Positions 8,793-18,776 of a stretch of DNA of 64,000 nucleotides are shown in pieces (position 1 is the first letter of the stretch; every line of letters begins with the position of its first letter). Location of the stretch: contig JADLSH010000285.1 in assembly GCA_016169945.1 (NCBI GenBank), positions 558,001 to 622,000 on the forward strand. The letters are read 5' to 3'. Source of the DNA: Trachythela sp. YZ-2020. Taxonomy: Eukaryota > Cnidaria > Anthozoa > Malacalcyonacea > Clavulariidae. Below the pieces are notes generated by a model. It saw only the letters and a list, made by a program, of their open reading frames with translations. It did no database searches and had not been told where the DNA came from. A program made the translations under genes and the position numbers.

Positions 8793-8820
8793 TTTTCTAA
8801 TCCCTTTGAGGATTAGAAAA
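8793..8820. terminator. Perfect 11-bp palindrome upstream of the polymerase gene
   Basis: TTTTCTAATCC (8793-8803) pairs with GGATTAGAAAA (8810-8820) around a 6-base loop. The arms match those of the 695-723 palindrome. Here it is not between two visible convergent genes; it lies 58 bases upstream of the polymerase ATG. It may mark the end of a lost gene, act in the leader, or belong to the element terminus. Confidence 0.55.
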
Positions 8821-8921
8821 ACTATAACGCGCGCCAAGCGATTTAAAAAAGACGCTAAGTTTATTCTCTCAATTCTATAAAGCTTTCAGAATGATGTGAC
8901 ACGCAGGGAGAGCGATAACAT

Positions 8922-9054
8922 GTGGGGTAACACGCGTGGGGGCGCGCTAGCGCGTGGGGTAACACGCGCAGCGAGCGCGCTAGCGCGTGGGGTGGGGTGT
9001 GGTAAAATGTTTGGTAACACGCGCAGCGAGCGCGCTAGCGCGTGGGGTAATTTT
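8922..9054. repeat. GC-rich palindromic repeat array at element edge
   Basis: Three diverged copies of a roughly 33-base unit, GGGGTAACACGCG followed by GCGCGCTAGCGCGT, start near 8923, 8956 and 9011. Each holds the perfect palindrome CGCGCTAGCGCG. Beyond it, at about 9060-9130, GCTGACG occurs three times, once as TGCTGACGTCAGCA. It could be part of the element's terminal repeat; the other terminus is outside the window. Confidence 0.6.
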
Positions 9055-9130
9055 TTATACCCATATTTTTTTTGCTGACGCGCTAATTTTTTGCTGACGA
9101 TATGAAAAATGCTGACGTCAGCAAAAAAAT

Positions 9131-12100
9131 GAGCCAGGAACGTCATTTATACACTACTAACGTCCTATCAGAAGTCGTTTGAACGAATTAAATTATTGAA
9201 CGTTCCTAACGAAATTAGCCATAACGCATAGATTAAGGATAGCTGTCAACAGAATAGAATAATGTGGCAAACAAGTAACCTCTATCGGCGCACAAAAGTA
9301 CTCAAGTGATATAAATATTATACAAATTTAACTAAGCATTCTGATAAATTACGCTATGAGTATTGTTCGAAAATTCGAAGATATAGTACAGCAGATATAT
9401 TAGTTACATGAAGTTGTACAGTATGAATTATTGTGCAGTATTCTTTAAATTTGACATATATTGAGATATTCAATAACTATTCTGGAAGATGTTTCAAACC
9501 TCTGGTGCGGAAACCACGCTGCCAAAACAAGGCAAGGCACAGGCTATAATTTAGACAGTTGAACTTTGGATATGCTATATTCTATAGTATGCATGTCTGG
9601 CTATTCTCCTTAAGCAGCTTAAATCTAGCGCCAATTGATTTAATTTCCTGCCAGAAATAATTATTATGAAGAAAAAATTGTCAACAGATCAAAGCAAAAT
9701 CTATTGCGCGTTAAAGAGTATAGATTATATGAATGTTTATTATGTGCCCAATCCTTTTATATAGTTATAAACCAAACTTGTATTCTGTAGCCGTATTTAT
9801 ACTAAAGAGTGAAGATGGTGACCATTGTGGTATGTCAGTCTCCATCAATTAATACAGCTATGTTATTAAAACGGATGCATCTAAAGTTGTATCTATATTG
9901 TGGGAGAAAACACTATAGACATTGGTTTCATTCTCTTTATTATTTATTTAGTTATTTACATCAATTCCAAGGTCGCCATTTTTGTTGCCATATTTTTTCC
10001 TACACTGCAGTTATATGCTCTCATTTTGCGAGCACACGACCACATATACAAGTGTTATGCTGTTTGAACAGCATTTTTTTTGTTATCCGTTTTGAAATTT
10101 CACCTAATCACAAGTTCCTCACCAACTTTCGGTGTAGGAATAATTAGGTGAAGTAATTTTACAGTTTTAGTGAGGGAGCGTAATTAAGGTGTCCAAAACC
10201 ACACAAAGGCCGAGGTTAATCTACAAAAAACCCGGCACATCCTATAAAGCTGCATATACGGTAGTTCCAGAAAACTGCATTTAAATGACACTATTTTAAC
10301 GACATCACCTTACGCCGGTCCCCAGCCGCAAATTATTAACTCTAGATCAATACATGTTATTAATTAACTAAGTTCTTGGTGGTCACTAATGTATCTCTAA
10401 GAATTTCATCAGGAAATATTTTATTCCCTCCATACTAGAGCATCTACACAGAAATTAATGATAGAAAATAGCATACAATGTCAACTGTCTAAATGTTTCT
10501 AAGCTACCTGCGCTAGCTATAGTACCCTGAAAAGGAAACCAATTATGCCATGTCTAAGACCTGGCATAAATGGTAAATTTTTGTTAGTTAACGTCCGGCG
10601 TTCTGCAACTTAAATTCGAATGTCCGGCGTTCCGCAATTCCGAATGTCCGGATTTCCACCCTGAAAAGCAACCTAATACTCGACCCTGGCAGGAATAGTG
10701 CACAGTTTTTTTTACTAAGGCATATAGCAATAGCAAACTGCCCATATAGAAACAGCGGTTCGAAAGTACACTCCCAGCCGCCCATATAGAAACGACAGTC
10801 CCAAACCCAGGGGAGTTTATACTCACCAATATAACAAAAGAGTGATCCTCATTCACTTCGAGACATCAACTTGTGACACAATTTGTGCCTCCTGCCTACC
10901 TACGATAATTCAAGCAAGACTTCCCCAGACATCCACATTGTCAAGTAAGCATAACATAACAACATAACAACATAACAACATAACAACATAACACAATGAC
11001 ATGTGTCTGGCAAAATCTTTTATGCTTGTCCTGCCTATTATTATCCTTGCAATTTTGAGGTTGCATCTACCCACAAATTCATTCAAAATATTTTTATAAA
11101 CTTGGTAAGCAATTCTTGTTTGAGTGTGGGTAAATGCACCCTATTTAAATTATCCCAGTTATGTGACCACCAAGCTAAACTACGCAAACCTCATGCCAAG
11201 CCACTTTGAAGGTCTGGCAACCTTTCAACTGATGTTTATTCACGTCCATCTGAACGATACATCAATTTCCTCTTGTCATAATAAGCAATCTAAAGCGAGT
11301 TATATACCAGTACTGCATTAGATAAACCTTTCTATAATAGATAACTACAGTAATTAGTTAACATGTTTACATGTTCTGTATCTACTATATCAAAAAGGCA
11401 TGTCATGTAACGCCAATTTGGTTTTCAGCCAGCATATATTTAAATCTATGTATGCTAAATTGGTAAAACATATTCAACTGAACTTACCATATATATGCAA
11501 TTTTACAATGACTCGCTAGATTTTTTCTCTCCTACTTCGATTCACCACGTATGTTATACCGACAATATATAACATGTATATGAACGTCCGCCCTTGAATT
11601 GGTGCATACTAAATATTCGGCGGTATTAAACCAGATTACCGCCGTGTTCTCACTCATATTTACCATATATCTAATGTACAGTAGGCCATATAGTAGATTA
11701 ATTTGCCTCGAATTAAGCCGAAGGCACGCATTGATTTACTTTACAGTGCTGACAACTACAGCATGCATGTATACGACGTCAAAACCAACGGGGATCACAA
11801 TGCATGCATGTGCAGAACAAGTGTTGTAATCTGCCGGCATTCCTATCTGCACAGGTATACAGTAGATCTTGTTGCTCCGGCTCCGGACTTAGACCAAATA
11901 CAGTATGTAGAATTTAAACTGCATGCATATGCCATGCAATTTATTTAGGTGTTGTCTGTTGATATACCGATTTCCGACGATGTAAGTTCATTAGCACCTT
12001 GCCAAAGCATCTGGTAATACAGTTGTTATAATACGACATATGGCTTGCGATTTTGTGTGTCCTGTCGAACTTTATGAAACTCTACAGAATTGTTTAGGCA

Positions 12101-12417
12101 CCGCTTTCCATCATTGCACCCTCTGAACCGGCTGTTCAAAAACGATTAGTAGATTTTTAAAAGAAACTTTTTTACGTTATGCTTGACATAATTGCATTTC
12201 GGCAAAAATAATAATAGCATTTCACGTAGTTCACGCTAAGACAGAATCGACAAGCACACGGAAGAAGATTCGAGTAGCCTATAAACACCCAATTTCCTTT
12301 TACACAAATTGTATTAAGGAGCAGGCGTGAATCGCTTTCTAGGAGTATTTCTCTGCAACACTTTCTATGCTTATCCTATAAGATTCTAACATTGCAAAAG
12401 GTTTGCGAACTTAGTGT
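9131..12417. other. AT-rich non-coding stretch, no gene recognised
   Basis: Only short, unsupported open frames on both strands. Minor structure: two diverged copies of a GTCCGGCGTTC(T/C)GCAA segment at 10591-10645, a CCCATATAGAAAC motif at 10740 and 10788, and a microsatellite at 10949-10994. No exon, RNA gene or transposon terminus could be supported. Confidence 0.5.
10949..10994. repeat. AACATAAC microsatellite
   Basis: About five head-to-tail copies of an 8-base ACATAACA unit. Confidence 0.85.
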
Positions 12418-12660
12418 TTGTTTGAACGAAATCCAATATCGCTCGAACGAAATCTAATCGTTCGAACGAACGCTAAATCCAAATGTTTGAACGGTTTTGA
12501 AACATTTTTCATACGTTTTTTTCCATGCGTTTCAACGGGCCGTTAGGAATTATGAACGTTCTCCAAAATCGTTTTAACGAAACGCTGAAGCGCCTGAACG
12601 CCTAACGAACGGATAACGAACGAATTTTTAGCACGTTTTTCAAAAGCGTTAAGGTATGTT
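12418..12660. repeat. AACG/CGTT-dense region, candidate decayed inverted-repeat element
   Basis: GAACGAA, CGTTCGAACGAACG and their reverse complements recur about a dozen times in 240 bases, far above the flanks. No clean termini were found. Confidence 0.35.
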
Positions 12661-12720
12661 TTCCCATGGAAGGTCACAGTTGTAAACTGCCTGATGATTC
12701 TTTTACAGATGAAGCAAGTT

Positions 12721-12857
12721 TTGAGGTAAGCGAAAATATATATATCATATAGATAGCGCAAATATATAGTTTTCGCTTACCTCAAGATACCTCAACGTAT
12801 ATACTCAAGGTATCCAAGGTATAGATATCAAGGTGGATACCTTGAGGTAAGCGAAAA
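12721..12857. mobile_element. Small foldback element with three copies of a 16-bp end
   Basis: TTGAGGTAAGCGAAAA at 12721-12736 recurs inverted at 12770-12785 and direct at 12842-12857. Inside, CTCAAGGTATCC (12804-12815) pairs with GGATACCTTGAG (12835-12846), and TA-rich runs adjoin both ends. It looks like a short MITE or two overlapping hairpins. Confidence 0.5.
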
Positions 12858-13021
12858 CTATATATATATATATGTTAAACCTGGTTCACATGAGTGAGAT
12901 AAGCAAAAGCAGAAGGAAATACAAAAGGTGAAACAAAGGGATGCAGTGAAGTGTGCAACATAAACGTTGACATAAGCACAAGCATAAGCACAAGTCTCTA
13001 AGCATAAGCACAAGTCTAGAA

Positions 13022-14255
13022 GACCTGAAAAAGCAACTCAGGCCTATCTCCCTTACTCCATGTCTATCAAAGGTGGCCGAGGAGTGCGTGATATCCGAAT
13101 ACATCAAGCCTGTAGTTTTGGAGATGCTCGACTCAAACCAATACGGAGCTGTTCCAAAATCCTCAACCACACAGGCGCTAATACACATGTTTCACAATTG
13201 GTCTAAGGGAACTGACGGTAATAGCGCTACAGTTAGAGCTATACTCTTTGACTATAAAAAGGCATTGTGGAGAAATTATACAGGTTGAATCTACCAACAA
13301 GAATCGTTAATTGGATTATAGATTTCCTTTCTAATCGTTAACAGAGAGTTAAACTCGCTGCGAGTTGTTACTCTGAGTGGGGCTCAGTGCCTTCTGGGGT
13401 CCCTCAGGGAACAAAATTAGACCCACGGCTATTTTTGGTACTAATAAATTATTTAGATGTTGATTATTTGGCTAATGTATGGAAGTACGTCGACGACACG
13501 ACTACCTCGGAAGTAATTGCCAAGGGTAACCGGAGTTGTGCAAAGGACGAGCCCCAGTCGGCACCTGTTGTAGTGGATGGTAACGAACTGGAAAGGATGA
13601 CTAATGCTAAACTTCTGGGTTTGACAATATCGAGCAACCTTACGTGGAACGACCACATTGGTGATATTATCAAGAAAGCGTCGAAGCGTTTGTACTTTTT
13701 AGTGCAACTAAAGAGATCAAGAGTTTCTTGACAAGACATGTCTGCATTTTACACTACTTGTATACGCTCTGTCCTTACGTATGTAGCACCCGTCTTTTTT
13801 ATGCCTTACCAAAGTATTTGAAAGATGAGTTGGTGCGAGTAGAAAAGCGGGCAATGTCTATTATTTGCGCAGGACTACCCTATCAGGGAGCTATTGAAAT
13901 GCTGAACATTGTCCCAATCGTAGACTTCATTATTGGGCTATGTAGAAATACCTTTGACACCATCGTAAAGGACCCTGATCATCGTCTGAACAGTTTAATA
14001 CCGTTTAATGGATCCTCACGTTATGCTTTGAGACGCAACAGGCGCTTCAATGTACCCAAATGCAAGACAGATCGTTATAGAAACAGTTTCGTAATTAGAT
14101 CTTGTATTGATAATAATTATAATTATGTAGATTAATCTTTTTATCATATTTTATATCTTTTTATAACTATAGTACTTAATTTATAATATACTTTATTAAT
14201 GGCATTATTGTAAATACATAATTCAGCTTTCGAGCTGCAAAGTATTTGGAAAGTA
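13022..14255 (+). pseudogene. 5'-truncated, frameshifted non-LTR retrotransposon (CR1/jockey-like) ORF2 remnant
   Basis: Pieces of one reverse transcriptase lie in sequence but in different frames. 'RPISLTPCLSKVAE' and 'NQYGAVPKSSTT' lie near 13035-13165, 'FDYKKAL' near 13250 is followed by a frame break, and 'PSGVPQGTKL' is near 13390. The catalytic 'YVDDTT' is at about 13485, then the connection region 'LLGLTISSNLTWNDHI'. After another break come the C-terminal 'RVEKRAMSIICAG' and a basic arginine-rich end (stop at 14133-14135). About 40 residues after YVDDTT appear deleted. An AT-rich 3' region ends in TATCTATCTA near 14272. The family would copy its own RNA at the target site; this copy is dead. 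Confidence 0.85.
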
Positions 14256-14303
14256 AACTCTATCTATCTAGCTGCATTAGGGTGCCTCGGTCTGTGGACA
14301 ACA

Positions 14304-14967
14304 ATGGGTCATATCGACAAATCAAAGCTCTTGCTCTTTGGAAAACTTTGCAGGGCTGATCCAAAAATGCTACATAAGCAAATTTTCATCAACAGGCTGT
14401 TCTCCGCATTGTATGAAGAAACAAGCGTAATGTATGGCTTTTTGCCAGATATTCTTGTAATTTTAAAGAGATACAACCTATACATTTATTTGGAGCACTA
14501 TATTGAAACCCTAGAATTCACTGACAAAGAAAAATGGAAAAAAATAGTTGTCGAACGTATCCAATACGAAGAAAGTAATAGTTGGAGAGAATCCTTAAGT
14601 AGAAAAGACGAATTGACTCATCTTGCTTATGTCCATCTTCACCTGGAACCGTTGTTGCATTGGCGTATTTCAAGAGATAACCCTTTTCACCGCGAAAAAA
14701 TTGCAAATATGGTAAACCTGATTTGTGGAAATTTAACGGCCACGATTATCTCCGCAGTTGAAGATTGTGACTCACATTACACGTGCATTCATTGTGGAAA
14801 ACATCTCTGGGACATTGGCAAACATTTTATCATGGATTGTCGGGAAACAAATATTGAAAGAAATCGTTTTTACGAGAAACTTGATGATGTAATTCCAACA
14901 CAAATCAGCTGCTTCATTCATAGTATGGAGGATGAAGACAAGTATAATTATCTTCTAAGTATAATCA
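14304..14967 (+). pseudogene. C-terminal fragment of a second non-LTR retrotransposon ORF2
   Basis: About 221 open codons resembling the far C-terminal end of LINE ORF2 proteins: 'MGHIDKSKLLLFGKLCR', 'YGFLPDILVILKRYNL' and a zinc-knuckle C-x2-C-x9-H-x4-C (CIHCGKHLWDIGKHFIMDC), as in zf-RVT-type tails. There is no reverse transcriptase core, so it is 5'-truncated. Its frame runs without a stop through the adjoining ATCT microsatellite, which may be the element's own 3' tail, into another LINE fragment. The open frame therefore reaches 15281 as a chimera of 325 codons. Whether it is expressed is unknown; the ATG at 14304 is simply the first in frame. Confidence 0.7.
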
Positions 14968-14993
14968 ATCTATCTATCTATCTATCTATCTAT
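14968..14993. repeat. ATCT microsatellite joining two LINE fragments
   Basis: About six ATCT repeats, translated as alternating isoleucine, tyrosine, leucine and serine in the chimeric frame. Confidence 0.9.
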
Positions 14994-15281
14994 TTTAACA
15001 TTGATAGAAAACTTATAAACGGAGCCTTATTTCTTGACCTTAAAAAGGCATTTGATACTGTGGACCATGAAATTTTACTGAATAAATTACAGTATCTCTG
15101 CTTAAATCAAACAGCAATTAACTGGTTTAAATCTTATCTCAGTGGTCGAATGCAAATGTGCACTGTGAATGGAATTTTATCTGATGCACCGCAACTTTCT
15201 TGTGGGGTTCCACAAGGAACTATCTTAGGACCACTCCTTTTTCTCATTTACATCAATGATTTACCTATGATTTACCTATGA
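14994..15281 (+). pseudogene. Reverse transcriptase fragment of a third non-LTR retrotransposon
   Basis: This codes for the middle of an RT domain: 'GALFLDLKKAFDTVDHEILL' (motif A aspartate present), 'AINWFKSYLSGR', 'LSCGVPQGTILGPLLFLIYIND', then a stop after a short duplicated GATTTACCTAT segment. The YxDD catalytic box and everything downstream are missing, because the inverted-repeat element at 15296 starts 14 bases after the stop. The fragment is in frame with the preceding LINE tail across the microsatellite. Confidence 0.8.
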
Positions 15282-15667
15282 TTTTACTCCTTATAGGCGG
15301 ATCTAGGCGTAGTCAAACTAGTCACGCGACTAAGGTAAAAATTGCGCAGATATAAAAATACATAGTCCAGTCGTAATATTTCATGCAGCGGCAGCCGACA
15401 GTGAAGTACTTAATATTCAAAAATACTCCAGTCATCAACTTGGTGCAGCGGCCGAGCCTGCAGTAAAAAAATCGAAATAGCGGTTATCTGCGTGAGTTTT
15501 GACTAATCTGAGGCGGATTCTAGGCATTTGATTGGTCCATTTGCATTTTGACTAAAGTTTGCGGGGTTCTGACTCATTTGGGCAATATTTGAGCTTTCTG
15601 ATTGGCTGGTTAAAGAAATGTTCTCCTTTCTCATTGGCTCGATCTGTTTGACTCATCTTGACTAATT

Positions 15668-15733
15668 CGCTCCTTGGGGTATTCAGCAACGCTCCTTGGG
15701 GTATTCAGCAGTCGCTCCTTGGGGTATTCAGCA
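15668..15733. repeat. Three tandem copies of a 21-bp unit
   Basis: CGCTCCTTGGGGTATTCAGC(A) at 15668-15688, 15690-15710 and 15713-15733, separated by 1-2 bases. Confidence 0.9.
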
Positions 15734-16370
15734 GTCTTCAGTCAATACGAAATGAAAATAAAGTCTTTCTGATTGCTACTTGACCGCAAATGTTCAAATT
15801 GGTTTGAGTATCGAGAATACAAGGTGAACACATGCAGATCTGTTCAAGCAAATGCACGCTTTGGATACAAGATGTGTCCAAGAGCTTTCAGATGCTATAA
15901 ATGACACCGGAGATTTTGGTGCAGAAATTTTCATTCCTGAGTTGCTCGTCAACAAAATAAGAAGTGTACAGCGATAAGGTATTAAAAGATATTCTATTTG
16001 TATTAGTTTATAGTCTGATACTAATACTATTACTGAGTATTACTAAGTTCAAATTAGTGTGCCTATTTCACGCCGGTAAAGCCGCTTGGCTGAATTAGCA
16101 TATATTTGCGGTTGGTCAAAAGGTCATTTATATTATTATATAGTCGTTATATTGGCATTTGTTGTATTATTTGTATCAGCCAAGGTATTGCTGATGTAAT
16201 TTTATCGACCGAACCAAATATTAATACTACACAAGAGTAACACAAATTGTTATGTCGAAATTTTGAGTCTTTGACCGCATGGTTTGGTGTTACGCTGTTT
16301 GTAATACGATATCTAGAAGCATAATATATGGCAAACGTGCGGTGCCAGTATGGTAGAGTATAGAAAATAC

Positions 16371-16513
16371 GGCGCTTAACTGTTATGTAAAACTACCTGA
16401 AAAATATAATGAGAACTTCGACGTTTCGAGCGAAGGTCCTACTAACTTCCAGACGAAGGCCGTCGAAGTTCTCATTGTATTTTTCAAGTAGTTTTACACA
16501 ACAGTCAAGCGCC
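16371..16513. mobile_element. 143-bp foldback element with long near-perfect arms
   Basis: The arms extend about 60 bases from each end: GGCGCTTAACTGTTATGT pairs with ACACAACAGTCAAGCGCC, followed by GTAAAACTAC/GTAGTTTTAC and ATGAGAACTTCGACG/CGTCGAAGTTCTCAT, with few mismatches and a short centre. The 14-base direct repeat ATAATATATGGCAA lies at 16321-16334 and 16514-16527. It is probably a MITE nested in the larger element. Confidence 0.65.
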
Positions 16514-16698
16514 ATAATATATGGCAATTGTGTTTTCTAGACATGCTGATGAGCCATGATATGGGGCGAAACAGTCATTTTATTGTCTAGCCAAAAACAA
16601 TGGCTCCCCTTCCCTCCTCACCGAATAAATTACGCTCTCCTTAGGGTAGTGGAACCAAAATGTTTGACTAACGTACGAAAATTCCTAGATCCGCCCTG

Positions 16699-17099
16699 CA
16701 GTCGGGGAAAGCAAGACAAACTTTTGTAAATTTATAATCCAATTTTCATCCAAACTGAACCATTATTTAATCAATTGTCCTTGGCTTATGGTCGTTGGTG
16801 TTTTTCAGTTTTCGTGCCCAAAGACCAACACACACACATATACATACACATATACAAACCAAGGTGAACACATTCTATATTAATTTCAAATTATTTTCAT
16901 TAAGTAATTGACATGTTCTTTCCACCTGTGATCACTGTCTATGAGTACCCCCAAAATACTGAATAGATGTTTTTTCTTAAAGAGGTTGGTGACAGATTGT
17001 AAGTTGAACAGAAATTGGGAACTTTTTGGCGAGGATGGACTATCAAAAAACTCTATTTCCCAACAAATGAGAGTTCAATTGTCCAAAGCCAGCTATCAA
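16699..17099. other. Non-coding spacer with CA-rich microsatellite
   Basis: AT-rich; a CACACACA/TACACATA run lies near 16830-16857. No gene is seen. Confidence 0.5.
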
Positions 17100-18776
17100 C
17101 TATGTTGAGTTCTGCATTAACTCAGAGGAGGTATCGTCAGTATACCGTGATTTTAGACCCTGTCACGGATATTATCAACTATTCCTTGATGACGTCAACA
17201 TATCCTTCAACGTGGAAGATAGCAGAAGTAGTTCCGCTACATAAGGAAGGTGATTTTGAAATCGCCTCAAATAATCGGCCAATTTCACTACTGTCATGTT
17301 TGTCAAAAATATGCGACAAAGTCGCATTGAATCAGTATACAGAACACCTAACAAAACATAAATTATTGACGAAGGATCAAAGTGGTAATCGAAAGAAACA
17401 TTCCACTGAAACACTTAACATTGCAGTGACAGACATGTTGTTGGAAGCAATGGACAATAAGCAATTATCTATAGTTATATTTTTGGATATGTCTAAAGCG
17501 TTTGACAGTGTTCAACACGACATGCTTCTTCAAAGAACTTGGGTGTATCTCCGGCAGTGTATAAATGGTTTAAAAGTTATTTGTCCGACAGATGGCAGTA
17601 TGTTAGAATTGGAACCACCTTTTCGACGCCTGTTGCATTGTCATATGGATTTAAGGCTCTGTGCTATCACCGTTTTTATTTAATATATATACAGATAGCT
17701 TGTCTTCAGTTCCTAACAGTTGTAGTCTTGAATCGTATGTTGACGACTCAAAAACATTTCTATCGTTTACATTATTGAATATGGAACGCTCGTTACTGCA
17801 TATAGAAGAGGATTTGCACAGAGTTTTTGAATGGTGTTGTAACAACAGTCTTCTTGTAAACCCAAAAAAGACCAAAATGTTGGTGGTTGGTACACGGCAA
17901 CTTATGAATCAATTGGAATCTCCCGTCCATATTAATTTTATGGGGGAAAATCTTATACCCGTGACAGAGGTAAAGGATTTGGGTATGCTCCTGGATTCTC
18001 ATCTAACGTATGACAAACACATACAAGCATTGTCATCATCGTGTATTTCAAAATTGGGTCAGATTGGTCGGGTGAAACACAACTTTGATCAGTTAACACT
18101 AGCTACAATCATTGACACATTAGTCATGAGCAAAATTAACTATTGTTCAACAGTATGGTCTAATACATCAGACAGCAATATTAAAAAGATCCAACTAATC
18201 CAAAATTGTGCAGCCCGATTGATCACAGGGGTGCATAAGTATGATCATATATCTCCGACATTAAATGCGTTAGGATGGTTACCAATCAAAGAACATCTAT
18301 TATACAGAGATGCCTTATTAGCATTTAAATGCATGAATGACAAAGCTGCACGGTACTTATGTGATATTTTTGAACAACGTAACAGAATTCATAACCGAGA
18401 CACTAGAAGAAATGGAGACCTGGATATTCCAAAATTCAGGACATCGATCGGTCAAAGATCGTTTAAATACAGAGGGACTAAGATATGGAATGGTCTAGAT
18501 ACAGAGCTGAAATCAATTAGTGATTTAAACAATTTTAAGACGAAACTTAAGACAATTCTTACTGAAAAGCGATAATTTTTAATTGCTTTCAACTCATAAA
18601 ATATAATATAAAGTATAATTTTAGTTTACTTAATAATTTGTATAAATTAATCATTAATGATAAGATTGTTGTAAATATAGTTGATAATTTATAATTTATT
18701 TTTATAACATATGTAAATTGTCATTGAAAAGCCCTTTTTAGGGAATGTCATTTAATAAATTCAAATTCAAATGCAT
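17100..18776 (+). pseudogene. CR1/L2-like non-LTR retrotransposon, 5'-truncated, two frame breaks
   Basis: ORF2 pieces in order: 'DIINYSL', 'WKIAEVVPLHKEGD' and 'NNRPISLLSCLSKICDK' (17150-17320), then 'IFLDMSKAFDSVQHDMLL' with the motif A aspartate (about 17480-17530). After the first frame break come 'VYKWFKSYLSDR' and a second break that removes the GVPQG box (about 17650). Then an open 304-codon stretch (17661-18575) carries 'LSPFLFNIYTDSL', the catalytic 'YVDDSK', 'DLGMLLDSHLTYDKHI', 'YCSTVWSNT' and the C-terminal 'SFKYRGTKIWNGL'. The 3' end has the CR1/L2-type small hairpin AAAAGCCCTTTTTAGGG and an ATTCAAATTCAAATG tail at about 18760-18775. The sequence is much better preserved downstream of the breaks. 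Confidence 0.88.

Larger units (their letters stand above)
1..9130. mobile_element. Partial Polinton/Maverick (adintovirus-like) element, right-hand part
   Basis: Seen: a capsid-like gene cut by the window edge, a candidate minor capsid gene, a 1279-residue family B DNA polymerase with a Polinton-style domain layout, four compact unknown genes, and repeat-rich flanks. Known: Polintons and adintoviruses combine protein-primed PolB with double jelly-roll capsid, penton, ATPase, protease and a retroviral-type integrase. Inference: the missing genes lie left of position 1. The right edge is set at about 9.05-9.13 kb because GC-rich palindromic repeats end there and ordinary AT-rich DNA follows; no terminal inverted repeat can be matched since the other end is outside the window. 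All frames are open, so this copy is young or was recently active. It could be an integrated virus genome rather than a classical transposon. Confidence 0.8.
15294..16698. mobile_element. Non-autonomous inverted-repeat element, hAT-like ends (about 1.4 kb)
   Basis: GGCGGATCTAGG (15296-15307) is the perfect inverse of CCTAGATCCGCC (16684-16695), and the right end continues to CCCTG. Termini of the form CAGGG(C)GGATC are common in hAT elements. There is no transposase frame. A degenerate internal copy of the end (GGCGGATTCTAGG) lies near 15513. No clear 8-bp target duplication is visible. It contains the 21-bp repeats at 15668 and the foldback at 16371. Confidence 0.5.

Noticed and set aside
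9809..10147. 112-codon open frame as a gene
   Set aside because: Composition is that of AT-rich spacer, no domain is recognised, and no splice or neighbouring exon supports it.
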